A DNA stretch of 21,798 bases, from the NCBI GenBank assembly GCA_023091735.1, contig JALKBU010000882.1, positions 1-21,798 on the forward strand, read 5' to 3'. A program made the translations under genes and the position numbers. This stretch comes from Trichomonas tenax (taxonomy: Eukaryota; Parabasalia; Trichomonadida; Trichomonadidae). The notes below the pieces were generated by a model that saw nothing but the letters and a program-made list of their open reading frames with translations, had not been told where the DNA came from and did not search any database. How positions within the stretch are numbered: position 1 is the first letter of the stretch; each line of letters starts with the position of its first letter. Below are positions 16,421 through 21,798 of the stretch, one piece after another.

Positions 16421-17479
16421 TCATTCATATGGCTTAAGAATCTTCTTTGGAACTAATCCGACACTCTCATTGATGTTCTTGCAAGTGTAGTTGTCGCCCT
16501 CCATCTTAAGACCGCAAACAATCTCACCATTAAAGACATTAAGGAACCCAGACGGTCCATTGAAGTCCTCTGTGACTGTTAAGAGCTGAACGCCGCCTTT
16601 TGCCATATCTTTCGGATACAATTGATCCTTTGGTAAGAATTTGGATGTAAGTGGATGAACAGACCATGCTTGATATGAATCATCGGATTCAGCTGGTCTG
16701 AACTTTGAAAAATCAGCGATAATCTGAGAATCACGTTCTAATGGTAATTCCATGACAGTTGCGCTCATATCAGACGATGTATTGACGAAGTGGTGTGCAA
16801 CATTTTCGAGTGTTGATGCGAAATCGAGAAGAATTGACTTCAATTCGTCGGATCTCCAAAATTCGAGTTCTTCGATTTGAGTTAACAGAGACTCCATGTT
16901 TTGTGTGATTGCTTCAGCCTTTGTCATTGCAGTTTGGTTAACAGAAATAGCATTTCTCCTTGCAGCGATGAAATCGTGTTTTAATTTATCCAAATCCTTA
17001 ACGCCCTTCGCTTCAGCATCGCGCAATGCACAGCCAGCGACATTAAAAGCGTTTCTAGCGTCCTCGTTTGCCTTTTTAGCTTCGTCGTAGTTTTTCAATT
17101 CTTGTTGGAATGATTTCTTGATATTTCCTGCTCTGCGTGCGTAATCTTCGTGGTATGACCCTAACTTCCTGTTGGCGTATTTCTTGATTTGATGGGCTGC
17201 GTATTCATAAGATGAAACTTGAAGCAAACATTTTACAGAAACGTTTGGAAACTCTTTGAAAATTTCAGAATGAAACTCGTTGGGATCGGGCTGGTTATCC
17301 TTGTCATGAAAAACAAGCGGATCGAATGCTAATTTCGATATTTTTTCTTTTAATGCCGAAAAATCGTCAGCGTAGTCAATGATATACCTCTTCAAGGCCT
17401 CGCAGATCTTGTTGTCCTTGTCTACGGCCTGGTCGAGAAGCAGAGGAAGCTCTGAATAAGGCGTGAATGTCCCCGACAT
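16421..17479 (-). CDS. BAR/F-BAR-like protein with C-terminal SH3 domain
   Basis: 352 residues. Residues about 10-235 are helical with the charge pattern of a BAR/F-BAR membrane-curving domain (for example YEYAAHQIKKYANRKLGSYH, KNYDEAKKANEDARNAFNVA). Residues about 240-295 are a linker. Residues about 296-352 resemble an SH3 domain: LTVTEDFNG in place of the ALYDF strand, FNGEIVCGLKM, and a GLVPKKILKPYE end that matches the family's G-x-P-x-x-Y/I-L close. The usual conserved Trp of SH3 is not obvious (YTCKN in its place), so ligand choice may differ. The likely role is endocytosis or actin-linked membrane shaping in the cytosol. TCATA, 7 bases before the ATG, supports the start. It has moderate codon bias and a TAA stop. 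Confidence 0.75.
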   Translation of the reverse strand: MSGTFTPYSELPLLLDQAVDKDNKICEALKRYIIDYADDFSALKEKISKLAFDPLVFHDKDNQPDPNEFHSEIFKEFPNVSVKCLLQVSSYEYAAHQIKKYANRKLGSYHEDYARRAGNIKKSFQQELKNYDEAKKANEDARNAFNVAGCALRDAEAKGVKDLDKLKHDFIAARRNAISVNQTAMTKAEAITQNMESLLTQIEELEFWRSDELKSILLDFASTLENVAHHFVNTSSDMSATVMELPLERDSQIIADFSKFRPAESDDSYQAWSVHPLTSKFLPKDQLYPKDMAKGGVQLLTVTEDFNGPSGFLNVFNGEIVCGLKMEGDNYTCKNINESVGLVPKKILKPYE

Positions 17480-17483
17480 TTTT

Positions 17484-17488
17484 TATGA
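17484..17488 (-). promoter_or_regulatory. Candidate initiator (Inr) TCATA of the BAR-SH3 gene
   Basis: TCATA on the minus strand fits the trichomonad initiator pattern; its A is 7 bases before the ATG at 17479. A second TCATA lies about 10 bases further upstream. Confidence 0.5.
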
Positions 17489-17784
17489 TTTCTATGAAAT
17501 TTCTCAATTTGTGATTTCTATAATCTACACATAACAGAGAGTTTATATATTGATTTTAAGCAAAAGTGAAGTGAGGTCGGGATTTTTCTGAAAGTGGACT
17601 TTTAGTCTGATATTTAAATTTTTGGGTGTTTTGGACCTTTCGTTAGATAAATTCGTGGTTATGGTCAATAATTTAACACTTAATGATTTGACAGCGAAAA
17701 TAAGCATTTAATACATAGTCTATCCTATTTACACTGTGAAATCGGTCAAAATGTTTGAAAAAAATAATCCCATAAATTTTTTCG

Positions 17785-18446
17785 GTTGAATTTTTTTCCC
17801 GTTGACTTTTTTGAGTTTTGCGATTTTTAACGAGTAAACCCCCTATCAAGCCAAACTGAGAAGACATTTACGTGCTTTTCAGGGGGGCTGAGTATGTTTA
17901 TAGCATTTGCTTGTCTATTTAACTTGAGGATCTCTATGCCTCCATGAGATTTCATCGAATTTTGACATGTAAAATAACGAAAGTCACTATTTTCGGCACT
18001 TATTATCTGATATTTGATATGTAATGTTACCAATGAGCAAATTTTGCGTGCATTTGAGGTAGCATAGCGTTAGGTATGCTCGATGCATGAGCAAAGGAAT
18101 GCCGTTTAACTCCTGCGCTTAGCGTATTTTTTCTTTTCTATTTTTTGATTTTCTAGGGGAACTCTTGCAAAAATAAGCGAGCGAAAGCTATAATAGTGAG
18201 ATGTATTTGTTATAATCATCAAAGAGATTCATAACAGAAGCCCATTAATGATTTGTAATGGGTTTCTGTTTGTAATCATATGATATCATGATTAAATAAT
18301 ATCTTTCTAAGATCATGAAACAGATTGCACCACTAGAATCAGCACCCTAAAAAGCACGTAAATGTTTCATCAGATTCATCCAGGAATGGGGTTTACTCGT
18401 TAAAAATCGCAAAACTCAAAAAGGTCAACGAGAAAAAAAATTGAGC
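17785..18446. mobile_element. 660-bp element with about 105-bp imperfect terminal inverted repeats (MITE-like)
   Basis: The two ends, about 17785-17890 and 18341-18446, are reverse complements. A 42-base core matches at 41 positions (17801-17842 against 18388-18429; contains TTTTGCGATTTTTAACGAGT). An inner 16-base block is identical (17864-17879 against 18350-18365; ACATTTACGTGCTTTT). The interior of about 450 bases has no gene, but holds a 15-bp-stem hairpin. This fits a non-autonomous DNA transposon. I could not define a target-site duplication. Confidence 0.65.
18233..18270. repeat. Hairpin inside the MITE-like element
   Basis: AACAGAAGCCCATTA (18233-18247) pairs with TAATGGGTTTCTGTT (18256-18270) across an 8-base loop; 14 of 15 pairs are Watson-Crick and the remaining one is G-T in RNA or on one DNA strand. 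There is no T-run right after it, so it is not a typical terminator. Confidence 0.6.
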
Positions 18447-19747
18447 CATTTTTTCTGCGACAATCACTGATTTTAAACTCAAGGGAAATCATTGTTCTAT
18501 ATTAGCACACTGTTTATCAGGTTGGCATTATTTCTTTTTGAGATAATTAATGTTAAGGGTGCTGTACAGCCAGTTGTCACTTTTCCACAAAAAATGGAAA
18601 ATCCAACATCAGAAAAGGGTTTTGGGTAAAAACAACACTCAAAATTGCTTAAACCCATAGTCGTGCTATTTCTATAGAGGGTTCGAAAACCGCGCAAATT
18701 AGTTGCTAAATCAACAATAATCCGTGCAATCTTGAATCAATATCTTTATAAATATCATAATTTGGCATAAATACTATACTGATATATGCATATACCTACA
18801 TTCATACGTTTTTATATTCTTAAGCAAGTAGAAAAAACAAAAAAGAATACGTACAAAATAATTTGGTATTAGTTAATAAAACTACTCTAATCAGATTGTC
18901 ATTGATAATGCGGCATTGTACACCGCGTTTATTTTATAGCTTGGCGATTTATTTTTTGAGATTGAATCGATATTTTTGCAAAGAAAAAGATTTGGACGAA
19001 CAAGCTTGGTGTGTGAGGTAGCTTACGTGACTTTTAAATAATTTATTGTCCGAATTTTGGACTTTTGTGTTGAATTAAAATAAAAAATATAATGATCAAT
19101 CGAAGTACTAAATTATGGTAGGGAAATGGTTGTATTTTTTGTTGTTAGTTGTAGCTCGACGATTGATTTTGATTTTGATAATCATGATTTTTGATCACAC
19201 TAACTGGTCGATATGATAGCTCTGGTTGTAGTCACTCATATATAGCGTGAGTAGGCAAATCCATTCTTGTTGGAAAATTTGTCTAAAAGTTGAAGCAGCT
19301 GCGGCAACGAAAAGCTAACTTTAAAAAATGAAGAAAATCACTCAAAATATAAAAAATGCCATCACCTATGTATAAGAAATACATACATCGCATCAAAATC
19401 ACCCTATCCTTGTTTTTTATTTTTTCTCAGAAAATTTTCAATTAAAATGATGAAATATGCATACAATATGGAATTATTCAATATTCCATCATAAAAATTC
19501 ATGAAAAAAGTGTCTAGGCCTCCGAAAAAAGTTTTTCCAAACAGGTATCTACATAGTATATAGATCACACTTTTCAACTTTTTTGCGAAAATAACATTTG
19601 CTGTACCGCTCCACGATCTAAAAATGGACGATAGGGCAAAATCTTAACGGCTGTGTTTTTTCAAGAAAAAATTAGAAAAATATTATTAGGCGAAACTGAA
19701 CTATCTATAATTAATAAAAAATTAATACTTTTCTGATTATGAAGGTG

Positions 19748-19781
19748 CGAAATTAACGTCTTTTTACGTCCGTTAATTTCG
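19748..19781. repeat. Perfect 11-bp hairpin
   Basis: CGAAATTAACG (19748-19758) and CGTTAATTTCG (19771-19781) are exact reverse complements around a 12-base loop. No gene is seen nearby and the role is unknown. Confidence 0.55.
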
Positions 19782-20485
19782 AAAAAATCTACAATTTCGC
19801 TATATTTTCGATTCCATAGCTTTCTAAATAGTTGATTCACGAAATTCATATCGATAGGTAGATAGATATATATCGGTTCTTGCTGGGTATGCAAGAAGAT
19901 CCATAACCTCTCCTAAACGTCTAAAAAGTACTCCAAAAGTGACCATTTTCGGTGGCTGTACAGCTTCCTTAAGAGCGAATCTTTTAACATATAGATAACT
20001 TTCGATAAAGAGAGTGTAACCCGATGAAATGTTCGATTACCCCAAAGTTGATATCTTATTGACGAATATCAAATGTTTAAATTTGAATGATATCTCTTGA
20101 AAACACTTACATCCACTATTTTCTAATATTTTGATCAATGATTATCACTTATACACATATATATGTAACTTTTTGATCAAAAGGAAAAAGTAAGCATGAG
20201 ATATACATATAAATCGAAAGTAATGCATTTCAACTCTGTTGATTCTATCATATACAGAATTTGATTGAGTTAAAACACATTTATATATGATATCATTTGA
20301 AACAAAACTCTTACAAGAAATATTCATATTAATCATTTATCATAATAACTGCTCAATGAGTTAAATCTATTGATATCAATTTGAAATTAAGAAGAAATCA
20401 CACGGATACAATGAACTAAAGAGGAATTCATAGAGAAAACTCGTAAAAGCTTTCTGGAATTTCCTCAAAAACGGAACAAGAGAAT

Positions 20486-21187
20486 ATGAAGAAGCGACTG
20501 AATGAAGCACTTAAAAAACGAAAATCAATATTCGATTTAGAGCCCACTTCAGCGCAAAGAAACAAGCAATCGAGATTCAGCGCTCTGAAGGCGTTTGAAG
20601 AATCTTTCGACAAAGATTCTGATAGCAAACCAGATATTGACTCGAAAAACTCTCTAAAGTCTAATTCCAAAATCAACTCGAAGTCAGCAAAGAAAACATG
20701 TGTTAAACAACAGATAGAACAATTGAAATCAGAATCGAATTCTTTCAAACTTTTCAAACCGGATGAATCAAATACGCAAATATACTTCACTGATAGAGAT
20801 ATTGAGAAAAATAAGCCGAGAATGCTCTACGATAGCTTCAAACCAATAATTCGAAACGAAACCGAGGAATCTACTTCACAAGACAACGAAAAATACAATG
20901 AATACAATAGCGAAGACGAAGTCAATTATAATTATGAGGATGAATTTAACTTTAACGAAGAAGACGAACCTAATTATCCTGATGAAATAGAAAAGGAAGT
21001 GAAAGAAGAAAATAAGATCGACAGTGATAACGACTATGTCGAGCAGTCCCCAATTCAACCTCTGAAATCAAGCCAATTGAATTCGAATCAGAGTCCATTT
21101 ATTCAATCAACAGAAGACTACAGCAGTGATGACCAAGGTGTCATAGACGTGATTATATCAAAACCTAAGAAATTCCGCAGATTTTAA
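20486..21187 (+). CDS. Acidic low-complexity hypothetical protein, 233 aa
   Basis: 233 residues: a basic N-terminus (MKKRLNEALKKRKSIFDLEP), a Ser/Asp/Lys-rich segment (about 40-70), a middle part with KPRMLYDSFKPI, then a very acidic Glu/Asp/Asn/Tyr-rich segment (about 130-180, repeated NYxxEDE-like units), a Ser/Gln-rich stretch and a basic end (SKPKKFRRF). The pattern of basic ends and a long acidic disordered middle is common in nuclear or chromatin-associated proteins, but no domain is recognised. Start is the only early ATG. No strong initiator motif is seen; a TCA lies about 21 bases upstream. The stop is TAA. Confidence 0.6.
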   Translation: MKKRLNEALKKRKSIFDLEPTSAQRNKQSRFSALKAFEESFDKDSDSKPDIDSKNSLKSNSKINSKSAKKTCVKQQIEQLKSESNSFKLFKPDESNTQIYFTDRDIEKNKPRMLYDSFKPIIRNETEESTSQDNEKYNEYNSEDEVNYNYEDEFNFNEEDEPNYPDEIEKEVKEENKIDSDNDYVEQSPIQPLKSSQLNSNQSPFIQSTEDYSSDDQGVIDVIISKPKKFRRF

Positions 21188-21470
21188 TGATTGCTATTTT
21201 TAAAATACTTTTGTTTTGTTATGGATAAATGCATTGTGTGATTTTATGTGGGCATTCAAATATGTGTATACCTTGATTAGAGATGTAATAAGAAATTTAT
21301 TTTATGAATTTATATTGTTAATGACAATTTGGAAATAAATATTAAAAATTATTTTTGTTCGAAGTGTAGATGATGTGTATAAATGATAGATGTTATTTAA
21401 TGATTGATGAAAAATATTATTTGTGTGTTCATTAAGGGGTAAAATAAAATTAAATAAATATAAATGAAGA

Positions 21471-21542
21471 GGGTGAGTAGTCTAGTGGTATGATTCTTGT
21501 TTTGGGTACAAGAGGTCCCGGGTTCAATTCCCGGCTCGCCCC
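21471..21542 (+). tRNA. tRNA-Pro (anticodon UGG)
   Basis: Same 72-base tRNA as the left copy, differing at one T-loop position (A instead of G at position 57, a purine in both). The acceptor GGGTGAG/CTCGCCC, the anticodon stem CTTGT/ACAAG with loop TTTGGGT, and the T-arm are intact. No intron. A T8 run follows. Confidence 0.96.
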
Positions 21543-21550
21543 TTTTTTTT
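21543..21550 (+). terminator. Pol III T-run terminator of right tRNA-Pro
   Basis: Eight T residues follow the tRNA 3' end directly. The next gene's ATG is only 9 bases further on. Confidence 0.75.
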
Positions 21551-21559
21551 GCGCGTACT

Positions 21560-21798
21560 ATGGATGGACCACCTCTCAAGATAGAGGCTCTCATCAATAT
21601 AACGCCAGAAACAATACCGCATGAGCTCCCTAGTAGAGCTTCTCGTATTTTTACAGTTGGATTCCACAACGTCGATAATCTTCTTTTCGAAATTAGCAAG
21701 CTCGAACCAACAGAGATTCAGAAATCACTCTCAGAGCTCCTCAAGTACAGCGTGTCGATCTCAACAAGCTGCGAAAACGAACATTTTCGCCTAACGCT
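21560..21798 (+). CDS. Unrecognised protein gene, 5' part only
   Basis: An open frame of 79 codons from the ATG at 21560 to the window edge, starting MDGPPLKIEALINITPETIP and continuing with a soluble, balanced composition (FHNVDNLLFEISKLEPTEIQ). No signal peptide or membrane segment is visible. Codons are less AT-rich than the spacer. The first 13 codons are duplicated in inverted orientation at 1-40. The ATG lies 17 bases after the tRNA, so the gene's own promoter must overlap or lie within the tRNA gene, and no TCA-type initiator is seen between them. The function is unknown. Confidence 0.65.
   Translation, partial: MDGPPLKIEALINITPETIPHELPSRASRIFTVGFHNVDNLLFEISKLEPTEIQKSLSELLKYSVSISTSCENEHFRLT

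Larger units (their letters stand above)
17480..20485. other. 3-kb gene-poor region with inverted-repeat elements
   Basis: Apart from promoters at its two edges, no convincing gene is seen. It contains the inverted-repeat element 17785-18446 with an internal hairpin (18233-18270), an inverted pair of GCTGTACAGCCA motifs (about 18553-18585 and 19935-19975), and a hairpin at 19748-19781. Short minus-strand frames near 18497-18697 and 19661-19894 read partly like protein but have no support. Confidence 0.6.
21449..21599 (+). repeat. Right copy of tRNA-Pro/gene-start inverted repeat
   Basis: Reverse-complement partner of 1-143. Homology starts in the AT-rich 5' flank (ATTAAATAAATATAA at 21449-21463), crosses the tRNA, and continues through the first 13 codons of the downstream gene, where the left copy reaches the window edge. 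Confidence 0.93.

Noticed and set aside
18497..18697. Minus-strand open frame of 66 codons
   Set aside because: It overlaps the GCTGTACAGCCA repeat motif and shows no family resemblance or start context.
19661..19894. Minus-strand open frame of 77 codons
   Set aside because: It runs through the 19748-19781 hairpin and has AT-driven residues; probably chance.
1..21798. Maverick/Polinton element bounded by the inverted ends
   Set aside because: These elements are common in trichomonads and have long inverted ends, but no DNA polymerase B, retroviral-type integrase, capsid, ATPase or protease gene of that kind is present, and the repeat is a tRNA locus.

Overview
The window looks like nuclear DNA of a parabasalid protist (a trichomonad such as Tritrichomonas or Trichomonas). 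This is an inference from intronless genes, very AT-rich spacers, short 5' leaders with trichomonad-type initiator motifs (TCA followed by a pyrimidine, then T/A) a few bases before several start codons, a clan CA cysteine protease of trichomonad type, and a mix of codon-biased (GC-rich) housekeeping genes with AT-rich regulatory or structural genes. TAA is the stop of most intact genes, and TGG is used for Trp.

Layout. Both ends carry the same block in opposite orientation: a tRNA-Pro(UGG) gene followed within 20 bases by the start of an unrecognised protein gene reading out of the window (1-143 on the minus strand, 21449-21599 on the plus strand). Inside this 21-kb inverted pair, from left to right: a decayed membrane-anchored DUF4838-type glycosidase-like gene (about 308-3447, minus); a non-coding stretch with a 27-bp inverted repeat and a doubtful coding relic; an intact dihydropyrimidinase/hydantoinase gene (4576-6021, plus); a small hypothetical gene (6124-6345, plus); a hypothetical gene (6522-6968, minus) with a repeated AAGGTTAA motif upstream; a 726-residue RasGAP-like protein (7390-9570, minus); a coding relic (9741-10240, minus); a cathepsin L-like cysteine protease gene that is frameshifted, lacks a visible signal peptide and has Ser in place of the catalytic Cys (10579-11497, plus); a small HTH-like gene (11748-11996, minus); about 2.3 kb without a convincing gene; a long coiled-coil protein with a GRIP-like C-terminus (14287-15852, minus); a BAR/F-BAR-like protein with a C-terminal SH3 domain (16421-17479, minus); about 3 kb without a convincing gene that holds a 660-bp element with about 105-bp inverted ends; and an acidic, low-complexity hypothetical gene (20486-21187, plus).

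How the genes relate. There is no operon logic; each gene appears to have its own promoter. The intact genes suggest pyrimidine/hydantoin catabolism (dihydropyrimidinase), small-GTPase control (RasGAP-like), Golgi tethering (GRIP-like coiled coil) and membrane curvature/endocytosis (BAR-SH3). The two genes of secreted or surface hydrolase type (DUF4838 protein and cysteine protease) are both broken, as expected of large, fast-turning-over trichomonad gene families. I did not find a clear novel multi-gene system. The most unusual signals are the inverted tRNA-Pro/gene-start pair, the Cys-to-Ser protease, and the inverted-repeat elements in the gene-poor stretches.
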